Below, piece after piece: positions 41,401 to 51,618 of a stretch of 64,000 bases of DNA. How positions within the stretch are numbered: position 1 is the first letter of the stretch; every line of letters starts with the position of its first letter. The notes under the pieces were generated by a model, which worked only from the letters and a program-made list of their open reading frames with translations, ran no database searches and was not told the origin of the DNA. Position numbers and translations under genes: made by a program. Origin of the DNA: Rhipidocladum racemiflorum (taxonomy: Eukaryota > Streptophyta > Magnoliopsida > Poales > Poaceae); assembly GCA_036346355.1 (NCBI GenBank), contig CM070572.1:32401944-32465943 (forward strand), read 5' to 3'.

Positions 41401-44400
41401 ACAGGAATGGTTAACGACATGCTGTGATCATCTCGACCGACCGCATGTATTCTAGTTGCCTGTGAGTAACGGTCGTTGATATCTTGTGGGTAAAGCTGAG
41501 CACCTCTGCAGAGTTAATCATGATGGTATTCGAATACGCCGTACTTCCGGTTAATGAAGTTAAGTTTGAACTGGGGTGATACCCGTAACCAAGCTCAAGT
41601 TACTGTTTGGTGATTTTGAAGAAGTTGGTTAAGTGCTGTGAACTTGTGAAACCCCCTTACTAATTATTTATGGTTTGTACTTCAAATGTAAAATGAGTTG
41701 GAAAATAAAACTGCATCCAGATACTTAAACCCTAGTTCCTTCCATTGGATAATCCCCTGCATATAGTATTCAGTGATTCCGTACGACTTGTTGAGTACTC
41801 CCGTACTCACCCTTGCAACCCCGACCCTTTCAGAGTTTGAAGAAGCTGGAGCGTTTCAGGAGTTCGTAGTTGGCGATTTTGTCTGGTTTTGAGGTCTTGG
41901 TCTTTTGCTCAGGCCTGCCTGTGCGGTGTTTTGATTGTAAGTTATTCGGGCCCTGCTGCGCCCTCTTTTGTAAAAACCTTGGCCGTTAGGCCCTATATTG
42001 AATAAAAAGAGTTGAATTGGCTTTTGCCAGGTAATTGTACTATTGTTTTCCAACAGTTAGTCTTCCTGGGTAACTGTTGTGAGTTTTCGCACTGCCCCTA
42101 AAAAGGCGGTCCGTCACACATGAGTTCAGTATGGAAGGCCCAACACGTGGATCCGGCCGACGATCCGTTGCGGTTGCAACCTGCAGCTGCGTGAGTTAAG
42201 GGCCTTTTGGCAGAGCTCCAACTCCATTTTTTTAGCTCTGCTCTACAACTCCACTGTAGAGCAGCTCCACTGTAGAACTAGGTATTACCTCAGTGGCAAA
42301 GGTGGGTAATTTCTTTCCAACTCCACGTCTGCTCTGAAAAAACCCATTCGTGGAGCACCTTTTCTCTTGCTCCAAAAAAATGTACTAGAACTCTGCCTAC
42401 TCCACAGAGTTGCCTGCTCCGTGGTTTTCTGGAGTTGGGGTGTTTGGCAGGGCTCCACTCAGATCCGAGGTGGAGTTGAGAGCTAGAGCTCTGCCAAACA
42501 GGCCCTTAATACGCTGCTTCGTTATGTCTCCCGTTCATCGACGCCACAGCACATTGCTGAAATATATATACATATATATGCCAATGCTACAGTGAGATCG
42601 ATCGAGACATCCAGTTAATACGTGCAGCGCTGAACACCACACGCGCGCACATTCGTGACGCTTTTCTGGCCTGTAGTATGTTAAACTACACTAAAGTATT
42701 ATTTTCTCCCTTAAAAAATATAGGGTGTATTTTTTTAATGATTTGGTTTTGTCTAGGGACAATATAAGTGTTTTATTGCTAAATAGAGCTCAAATTTTGA
42801 GCTTTCATATATAGATCCAATGGATAAAATTAATTTGTCTTATCTTCTCCCATTTGAGTACTATTTTATCAAGGTGTACTCAATTTTTAGGTATTAAATG
42901 AGGAAAATTATTCTTTTCTGCATAGCCTTTTTTACATCAATTATATACTAGTTTTACATAAATTAAATTATATAAAAAATGATGTGACAATTTGTAAAAA
43001 ATTACATTATTCTTTTCCGCATGGTTTTTTTATCTTAACTATTATAAGAATGAGTTGGTGGTGATGGTAAGTCTGTCAGGCTGGGCCAGAACAGTTGGGG
43101 CCCAAGGCTCAGTAGGTGAGTCACTATTGTTTTGCTAATCTATAGTTGCAAATCTGCAGGATAACTCAATGTAGATGATTTGATTTATTTACTAGCTTAC
43201 AAAGATATGTTTTGTTTGATATGTGTGTTACAGAAAATTGATTTATTCTATGGTTTAAGATCCTGCATTATAATTATGTATTATTCTCTTTTGAAATTCC
43301 GTTGCAACGCACGGGCATCTTACTAGTATCAATTATGTACTAGTTTTACACAAATTAAATTACATAAAAACTAATGTGACAATATGTAAAAAAAAAAAGA
43401 GGGGAACAAAACACAACTATAAGAAACACAACAAACAAAAATATGGATCACAAAGTTAAATATTGACAAAGTTAAAATGATAAAGCACAATGTGGATTAC
43501 AAAACAATATCTAATAGACAAAAAAAACTGAGAGTTTACATACAAAGAAACACCAATATATAATAGACAAAAAAGTGCTCACAAATAAAAAAACATTTGA
43601 ATGCCATTTAGCAATTCTCCACAAATATATGATGTATTTCACATTGTAATGCAAAATGTGTTGTTACTTATATATCCCTAATAAATATCCAGTATTCTAC
43701 ATGTACTTAGATATAATAATTAGAGGTAATCTAGTTATTTTTAATATCTCTTTGATTTACGTGGAAGACAAAATACGCCCTATATTTTTATATGGAGGGA
43801 GTAGCTAGCTAGTAAGCGTGTCTCTCTTGTAAAGAGAAAAGAGCAGTAGAAAGAAACGTGAAACATATGGTAAAAACGAAAATTTTTGGCGCTAGAAACT
43901 ACCGCAAAAATGCTTGCCTACACATCTACATGCAATTTCGTATACTTACAACGTTACACGGTACATGCAGTTAATTAGGGCCGTCAATTTGCTCACTCTT
44001 TCTGCTGTGGCTAAAAGCGACGTGCAGCAAGCACCGGCCGGGCGCTAGCTACACCATAATTCCATTTGATGTGCATTCATTAACGGAAGCAGTTGGAAGG
44101 CCACAGGCGCTTCTCTGCTTCCTTGTTTCTTCTATTCGGGAATCTCTCTACCGATTGATCTTCCCCGGTGCGTGCGTACTTATCGTGTTTAATTTGACGG
44201 AATTAATTAGTGAGGATCAATGAAGAGCAAAAGTATCTCTACTATTCTAAAGCAGCATTTGGTGGCAGTGGTCCGTTCTTCCCACGTTATTAATTGCCCT
44301 GTTTAATTGCCCTACGCAAGAAACGAAGCGTTGCTTTAATTAGCTAGCTTTCGCAAGAAACGAAGCGTTAAAGATAGATGTTTGATTTTGTGAAATATAT

Positions 44401-44928
44401 TTTTTTTATTTTTTAATCTTTATTTTTCGTTATCAATTTTGTTTTTCGTAGTAACGCACGGGCACGTAACTAGTGTATGCATATATATATGTGTGTATGC
44501 ACCTTGTCCAGGAAGAAAGAGATCCATTGGCGGCGGCGGCACAGGCCGTTGTCGGCGGCGAGGCGGCGGAAGTAGTAGCACTTGAGGAGCTGGGCGACGT
44601 GGTACCCCGCGGACGCGGCGGCCGCCACTATGAGCACCCTGATACGTATTCAAGTTCTCGACACGTATGAGTCCTAGCTAGTTAATTATGAACATGCATA
44701 CGCGAAGTGATACTTCGATCAAAGTGATAAGCATGCATGCGTACGCTGTACGCACCAGAGGGCCTCGACGTCCTTGGGCACGGCCTTCTTCCGGACGAAG
44801 AGCACTGTCTTGGTCTGCGCGCTGAGCCCCAGGAGCAGCGCCGCCGCAGCAGCCATGGCCGCGCACAATCCCCTGAGGAGGCTCTCCGCCCTCACTGACG
44901 TCGACGCCCGCTTCGCTGCCGCTGCCAT
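38422..44928 (-). CDS. CASPL2C: CASP-like protein, 2C group (four-helix membrane protein)
   Basis: CASP-like proteins (PF04535/DUF588) are small four-span plasma-membrane proteins; true CASPs scaffold the Casparian strip, while the 2C group has no firm role. Exons on the minus strand are 44928-44756, 44638-44503 and 38676-38422. Donor and acceptor sites are canonical and codons join in frame (..EALW / VLIVAAAA.. and ..FFLDK / GCAYVVF..), giving 187 residues. Likely helices are at about 19-40, 57-77, 102-124 and 144-168. The conserved arginine-bearing loop after helix 1 (TVLFVRKKAVPKDV) and the extracellular QWSKLCNIYTRFC motif before helix 4 are intact. Intron 2 is 5826 bp and full of transposons. 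It converges with 4CL. A functional link to lignin deposition would be speculation. Confidence 0.92.
39295..42118. mobile_element. Solo LTR in CASPL2C intron 2
   Basis: Starts TGAAACAACCCAAAAATTC and ends GGTCCGTCACA, with a perfect 5-bp duplication CATGA on both sides (39290-39294 and 42119-42123). At 2824 bp it has no gag-pol text, so it is best read as one long LTR left after recombination between the two LTRs of a Ty3-like element. Its first 0.9 kb is extremely GC-rich and open in many frames, with arginine- and alanine-rich translations that are not genes. Confidence 0.8.
42200..42506. mobile_element. MITE with GGGCCT..TTGGCAGAGCTC ends
   Basis: The first and last roughly 20 bases pair as inverted repeats (ggccttttggcagagctc against the reverse of gagctctgccaaacaggcc). 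TTAA lies outside both ends. The interior repeats gctcca / tggagc motifs. It is about 307 bp and non-coding. I cannot decide between PIF/Harbinger and hAT type from the flanks. Confidence 0.75.
42702..43801. mobile_element. Stowaway/mariner-like element in CASPL2C intron 2
   Basis: The left end ttttctcccttaaaaaatat and the right end in reverse (ctccctccatataaaaatat) both continue as agggtgtatttt / agggcgtatttt. TA stands outside each end. It is 1.1 kb including a Helitron at 43033-43326. No transposase frame is seen. Confidence 0.7.
43033..43326 (+). mobile_element. Helitron nested in the mariner-like element
   Basis: Starts TCTTAACTATTATAAGAATG and ends gcaacgcacgggcatcttaCTAG, between A and T. 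It has 294 bp and no coding capacity. Its family differs from H1/H2 in the interior. Confidence 0.75.
44236..44473 (+). mobile_element. Helitron H3 beside the CASPL2C exon 2 donor
   Basis: Starts TCTCTACTATTCTAAAGC and ends gcacgggcacgtaaCTAG, between A and T. It shares the caagaaacgaagcgtt direct repeats and most of its length with H1 and H2. Its edge lies 29 bases from the exon 2 splice donor (44502/44503 boundary). Confidence 0.85.
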
Positions 44929-44999
44929 CGCACGCCGGCTCTCTCCTCGCTCTCTCGGCTCCGATTGCGATCTCCCTCCTACTTAAATTAGCTGCGTGC

Positions 45000-47488
45000 G
45001 TGTTCCCTAATGTCCTTGCCTCCTCGGCGCGCGGAAAGGAGCTAGGCGGCCTCTTTGTAGACGCATGCAGATATCCGCGCTCACACAGAATAACTGAAAA
45101 TAAGTGCACGTGTCATGTGTTGGCGTGGAAAGCCTCTAACACTGTCTTTTAGCTATGCCATATAAGCAAAATTTTATAAGGAGAAAAAACGACACGAGAA
45201 AAGAAAATGTGTCGTCTTTTATGTAAGAAATAACCTGATCATGCAAATCAACGCAAAAAGTAATAAAGTGTGGAAGAGAAAATATAATAATGATAAACTA
45301 TTGTACATGCTCTTAGTTGCGTATGCATGCGCATGGCAAGCCTTTGAGCGCCTGTACGGTACAAGCATGCCCAGTGTGAAACTAGAACCCGACCCGTTCC
45401 TACCAATGTGCCAAGTATAGTTAGACGCTGTTTTGAAGAGCATCTAGGCACTTCAAATGGGACTAACTTTGGTTTAAGTATGGTTAAGATAAGTTGGGCT
45501 TGACGGTGGATATGGGTTGTTTTTGGACTTTTACGGATCCCCACAAGTATAAATGATGGTAAAGTATAGTTTTATGAAGATTAAGTACCCAGTGGCTAGA
45601 AATGATCTAAGAATTGATTATGAATCATTTTAGTTTATAGGTTTTTGTTTTGCTTTGACTGTACCATTAGGGGAGGTGGTGTGGGTTCAAGGCTAGTAGC
45701 TTGAGTTTGATTAGGTTAAGTAATTAGTTGTAATGCACATTAGGTCTTTCTACCTCAGTTCTAGTCAAAGAGTGCCAAAAATCAAGTTAAGGTTAAGAGA
45801 ATCTCAAACTTTAAATCAAATTTAAACTAAGTCAAAAATCAACAGATATGGATTATCAGGATCAGGCGTACCATATCTTTCCATATAGTGTGTTTTTTGT
45901 TTTTTCTAAAATTTATACAGAGGCGGATAATCCAAGTAAACCGTATCATTGAGATGTACCATTAGTCCAGAGAGGATGTTTTTCGTGTCCGAGGTATTTT
46001 ACGTTGAGGCGTACCTTTGGTCCAGAAGGGTTCGATTTGAACAAAGCACTGAGACAAATGATTCAGATCAAGGCATATTATTGACTCATACCATTGTTCC
46101 AGAGAGGTTCCACGGAGATTTTTCACCGAGGCCGATGATATGACCCAGGCAAATGATCCGGGTTACCGGATTATCTGGCTCAAGGCGTATGATACTAGTT
46201 AGTATAAAAACTAGGTTTTGAACCATGGTAACCGAGAAAAATTGAATTGAAGCGGATGATCTAGGTCTGCAAACACTTTTCAAAAAATGTGTCAAACAGC
46301 TAAGTTTTGGATGGAGAGGCTATATAAGTGGACCATAGATGTTCAAGTTTATACCTTTGTAACTCTAGTAGAGTGGCTTGCATGTTGAGAAGTTTGAGGG
46401 CACACAAGAGCTTCAAGTTGAGATTTTTTGAGTGTGAAAGAGTATTATTAAGCCTTAATGTACATCACTCTTAGTTGTTTGACCTTGCTGAGTTCAAGTG
46501 ACATTCTTTGCTTTATTACACTTGGAGTTCGGTGATTCTAGACAACTTGGAGGTGTGCTCTTGGTGACCTTCCAAGGAGAGCTTGTGGAAAGCATCGTTT
46601 CGGGTTGTGAAGGATTAGAGTCCATATATCCGTAAAAGAGAAGGTCTACAATGAGTTAATTGCTCGGATCCTTGATTGGGTTTAAGTAGGAATCATACTC
46701 TTGCAAGAGTGTGTAACAAGGATTAGGGAAGATCGCTCTGAGACATCGGTAAGAAATCTAGTTATCTCTTGTTACTCTTACGTTTCCACATTTAAATTCT
46801 TGCTTTTCCAATTCCTAAATTACTAGACTTATGTAGGATTGAAACTTAGTTGCAAAACTTCACTAGCATGTTTAGAAGTTGATCGAGCACATTAGTAAAC
46901 TATAGGTACGTATGTTAAAAGTAGTTTCTAGGTTACTCTAAATTTATTAAATTTCGCATAATTTAACAAATATATCTAATTCATTCCTCTCTCCATAGGT
47001 ATCCGATAGTACATCACTAACTTGGTTAGGTTTTTGAGGAGCTAGGAACCATAATTTTGATCAGTTGGCTTCCTTGTTCAGGAAATATGTACGACTTTCA
47101 GGCTTTTGTGAAGTTTTACACACGATGGTTTTGTGAATGATTGGATCCGCCCACTTTGCATGCATCTACCACTGAGTGTCTGGATCCACTTGAATACCGG
47201 ATTTGTAGCTAGCATAAGTGGGTATCAAAGCATAGTACTACTTATTTGCTAGATAAAAATTATTCGACCGTGTGCCGTTAGACATAATTTTGACAGGATA
47301 GCAATGTATTGTCCTTGTTAAATAGCCACATGACATCAGAACTTGCCATGTGTATATAAAGCACCGAAGCCCCCCCCCCCCCATTTTCCCCGAATCAAAT
47401 GCTCATCTTCCCATCTCTCACTCCCTCCAATACACAACAAATCTTTCCATCTCTCGCATGTTTTCCCCCAAATCGAGTGTTCATATTC

Positions 47489-47526
<38 letters not shown>

Positions 47527-48587
47527 GATGAACAAAGATTAGAACGGGATGCGGCGAGAGTGCTCAAAGCCATTGTGGCCAAGGGGAATCGCACGGCATA
47601 CCATGAATGACGGGCGCGGTGGCAATTATGCTCAAAGCATGGCCGTTGTGATTGAGCTCGGCCCGGTTACCAAGGAGCCACAGGCGAGCTCAGTGGCAGG
47701 TGGAAGGCCAACAGTTGGCACAGAGCCACCGCAGCGAGCTGTCGTGCAGCCACATATGAGCACATCGGGATTTCACTTGGAGGCGAGCTCAGTGACCACA
47801 GGTGAGCATGTTGGAGATTTTTTTGCTCTCTTTTTTCTGATGAAACTTGTTGAAACTTTTTTAGTTGAAACTTGATGAAATATCTTGAAACTTTTGGGTT
47901 GAAACTTAATGAAACCTACTGAAATTTGTTGAAACTTTGGGGTGGAATCTTAAGTTAAAAAAAATCTGAAACTTGCTCTTGAACCTTTTTTGGAATATTA
48001 TTCTTATCTCTCTCTCTCTCTCTCTCTCACTCACTCTCTTGCATTGTTGGCCGATGGAGATGACGCCGCCATTGCCAACAGGTTCACCGCGCCCCCCGTT
48101 TGTAGAGGGGGCCAAGGCGGTGGTGGCTTGGTGGTGGGCAGCGACGGTGAGCGATGGGTGGTGGGCGGTGCAGTAGGGTGGGACGCCTAGGAAGGGCCGA
48201 GAGAATATTAGGTTAAGCGGGATGACCGGCGGGGAGGGGGAGTCATCGGTACAACGAGACAGCGAGCTTGCTACCGGCCATAAGGGAGGTAGGGGCAGAG
48301 GTAGCGAAGGAGGCGCGTAGAGCTGCGACCAGCATACTGGCTACAACGATGGAGGAGAGGAGACAACAAGGTGAGGAAGATGAAGGAGTGAGAGGGAGGA
48401 ATAGAAGGGAAGAGCAGATGGAGTCAGGATAGACAGTTGGATGCTATACCATTCAAATTGATCCGAATGGTATATCGTTCACTAATCGCTTCCCTGCTAA
48501 TATTATTTTTTTAGTAGAATTCTTGGTTGTGCTGATGGAGAGTGTGAGCCTGATGTGCAAGGCAGCTTCGCCATCTAAATTCAAACT
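45000..48587. other. Gene-free stretch with retroelement remains
   Basis: I see no intact gene. From about 45840 to 47250 the + strand reads like a long LTR or untranslated part of a copia element: a promoter-like gaggctatataagtgg near 46316, then repeated ggatt / aaggatta text and an A-rich end. No ends or target duplication were found. From 47800 to 47960 there is a degenerate repeat of gttgaaactt. Short open frames at 47343-47875 are repeat-driven. Confidence 0.4.
47492..47524 (+). repeat. (CT)n microsatellite
   Basis: About sixteen uninterrupted CT units. A second shorter CT run lies near 48009-48032. Confidence 0.9.
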
Positions 48588-50225
48588 GTTCACTATATTA
48601 GTCATGTTCACAAAATATTTAGCGAAAATAGCCTTAGTACCACAGAATTAACGAAAATAACCCCATGCAGCGAACCCCAGGCGCTATAGCCAGCTTGCAG
48701 CGGGTGGGAGGAGCTACAAGCCGACTTGCAGTGGCTCTACGGCGCTGCAAGCTGGTGGCTATTTTTTTTTTTAAAGTAGCATTTATTATTATTTTTAAAG
48801 TAGCGTGAAAAATATTAGAACTATTGGGGGAATTTTCAAGGATTGCATTGATGTAAAGTTACCTATGAGTCAATGAGCTACAGGTTCATTTTCCAGGTGG
48901 CATACAAAACTCTGTTGACAGCACGAAGCAAATATGGATCATTGAAGGAAGTCCAGCAATGCTTGGCTATGTATCAGGAAATGAGAAAAGTAGGGTATGT
49001 TACTAGATCATATGTATACTGTTTCTTTTGCACTCCTTTGAGGACAGCAAAAGACCTTTTGCCTTTCTTCTTCTACATTATAACCTTATTGCTTTGAGAA
49101 GATGGCAATTAATTTCATCAAAAAAAGGTGCTAATTAATAAAAGATGCAATAATAAAGGGTAAGCTTTCTATATATAAAAAAGGTTTGTTTTATATACAA
49201 GTTCCAGTGTATGGCCATTTTCATTGTATACAACATGGATAGTGTATACTAGAAATCCCTCAAGCTATAATAATTATAAAAGACCAACAAATAGCACTGG
49301 AGAAGCAATCTTCCACTAAAACTTTAATTGATAATCTCATGCCTAGGTACATTCAAATTATATTGTTTCTTTGTAGAAAACATGCTGAAAACCTGTTGGC
49401 TACTGGACTGATACTATCGCTACATAGGGTATATATAGGTTTCCTTTCTGGCGGTTAAATTTTCTGTTTTTTCCATGATAGGTATCAATCAAATGACTAT
49501 TATTTCAAGGAATTGATAGTGGAATGGTGTGAAGGGGTTTTATCTAGTGGAAGTGGAAATCAAGATGTTTACCATTTGGATCTAAAAGATAAGAGGAAAG
49601 AATCATTCAGCCTTTTCCTCGAGAAAGTGGCAACATTCTTGCAAAAAGATGTCAAAACCAAACTGTTGATGTTTGTGGGCTTTCAAAGGTAATCTGACAA
49701 CTAATATATGATATGCCATTTTAGTTTTTTTTGAGAATACGCAGAAGAGTTGCGTATCATTGTAGCAATAGAAGTAAGTTAAACACATAGACCTTACAAT
49801 ATGTTGAAACTGGATAATCATCTCGCATGAACATCGATAACACTTGATTTTGACCGAGAATATGTCATTCCATGTGGCATCTTTTGAGTTCTGCTTCACC
49901 CTCCATAACATAATTCGTCTCTAGTCACCAGTTGCACCAACAGATCTAATATTTTTCACGCTACTTTTTTTTTTTTAAAAAAAGCTACTTTTTAAAAAAA
50001 ACAGAAAAAACAAACAAAAATAGCCACCGGCTTGCAATGCCATGGAGCCGCTGCAAGCCAGTTTGCAGCTCCTCCCACCCGCTGCAAGCAGGCTTGCAGC
50101 GGTTCCGCGGCGTTGCAAGCCGGCTGCAGCGCCCGGAGTCCGCTGCATGAGGCTATTTTCGTTATTTCTACGGTACGGAAATTATTTTCACTAAATATTT
50201 TGTAAAGAGGACTAATACGGTGAAC
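48588..50225. mobile_element. Gene-capturing transposon with 240-bp inverted repeats
   Basis: The left arm (48588 to about 48823) and right arm (about 49945 to 50225, in reverse) align along their whole length. They run from gttcac..tattagtc, through acaaaatattta and gcagcgggtgggaggagc, to agtagcgtgaaaaatatta. The arms are GC-rich in the middle with many gcttgcagc motifs. Between them are two spliced exons of a PPR-like gene. Long inverted repeats around a gene fragment are the mark of Pack-MULE-type elements, but I found no clear 9-bp target duplication, so the superfamily is not proven. Confidence 0.7.
48897..49688 (+). pseudogene. Captured PPR-protein fragment, two exons
   Basis: The first exon, 48897-48994 (acceptor ttccag before it), reads VAYKTLLTARSKYGSLKEVQ and QCLAMYQEMRKVG. 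The second, 49482-49688 (acceptor atgatag, donor gtaatc), reads YQSNDYYFKELIVEWCEGVL and DLKDKRKESFSLFLEKVATF. The junction is in frame with no stop across 305 bases. The text resembles the C-terminal part of a chloroplast pentatricopeptide-repeat protein; I am not sure which member. Nothing upstream or downstream continues the gene, and it lies between long inverted repeats, so I read it as a fragment carried by a transposon. Splice signals and frame are still intact. Confidence 0.6.
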
Positions 50226-50278
50226 AATTCTCTAACTTCTGTATAATATTGGGCTCGTCATCTCGTCCATAGCTGCAG

Positions 50279-50362
50279 CTTGGGGAGTCAATATTGATGA
50301 GCAAAGCATAAAAGCTTCAACTTGGGGAGTCAATATTGATGAGCAAAGCATAAAAGCTTCAA
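50279..50362. repeat. Two perfect tandem copies of 42 bp
   Basis: The unit beginning cttggggagtcaatattg occurs at 50279-50320 and again at 50321-50362 without a difference, so the duplication is recent. The surrounding 50226-51618 holds the probable 3' UTR of CBP60 near its right end and no other gene. Confidence 0.9.
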
Positions 50363-51618
50363 CCACCTGGAATGCGATGGATTGCCAGTTCAACTTCAAA
50401 TTATGTTTTGGTATATATGGAAAAGAAAAGAAAAGAAAAGTAGTTCAAGTATTGATTAGAAAGGAGGAGGAAATGCTTAATTAAGCACGGAGGCATAGCA
50501 CTTCTATTTATAAAGCCTCGCATTTTCAGCTAATAACTGTACAGCACAGGCTTAAATTTGTTGGTTTTCCTCGTGTCGATTTCTTGGATTTATTGATTGG
50601 TCAAGTTTTTTGGTGACTCGATTGGCATTCTTAGTCTTCTTAGTCTATTGGTGATGCAGATGCTTCCTTTTTCTTTTTGTCTCGAGAGATGAACACGCTT
50701 TAATTGTTTGCTAGCTTATATAATTTGATGAACTAATTCTCTGTTGAATCAACAGGAAAACATATATGTTGATGATTTGGTAAACCAAAATTAATTTTTG
50801 CTACTGTAGAGTTTCACTGATCAAGGACCTAAAAGTCAGGATGCATCATTTCAGTCAACATCAATTCAAAGGACCTAAATGTAGGGTTTTCAAGCGACTC
50901 TTATCACTAGTAGGTGAGACGTGAGTTGCCAAACACCACCTCGATATGTCAGCAACTCAGCACCGGGAAACTATATCAAGTGAAACCAATACTCCTAGCT
51001 AGATAGTAGATACTATTCTAGTGTAAAGATGTGACGCTGCACGGTTTCACGGTTAAATTCAATCACATCAGAGATACAAGGAATCAAAACCAGATTTGTC
51101 TAAAAGGATGGAAAAAAAATAATCAGGTAGCTTATAAGCTTAATTTTGAGCTATGATCGCTTGGACGTACTGGCTACAATATAAATAGCACACAGGATTG
51201 CAGCAAACACTTCCGAGGAAAGAAGCAAGGTAACCATGGCTATACATGATCATTTCATAAGGGACAAAATAGTTGAACCTTGGAAAATGCCCTTGCACAA
51301 CTTGTGAACCAGAAGCAAAATACCTAGCCATACGGATTATACTGCCCGTGTTAATTCACACTGTTTTCTTATGTTCTGCACAATTATAACCGAAAAGGAA
51401 ACAAGTTAAACAAGCATTTATGTGAAAATTTGACAAGCAAACAAGACAACTTTTTTTTACAAGATAGCAGAGCTACCCCCTGTACATTTGAGAAGCTTTG
51501 TTTCAATGGCAATCAAGGCGACGTGAGAAACAAACTAGAGAAACAAACTAGTTTACAGCAGCTGATGGTAGTGACATTTCAACTTTAACATCTACCGCAA
51601 CCAACATACGCTAAGATG

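Noticed and set aside
45219..45544. Minus-strand frames of 74-98 codons upstream of CASPL2C
   Set aside because: No motif, no partner exon and no promoter features. Frames of this length occur by chance in this sequence.
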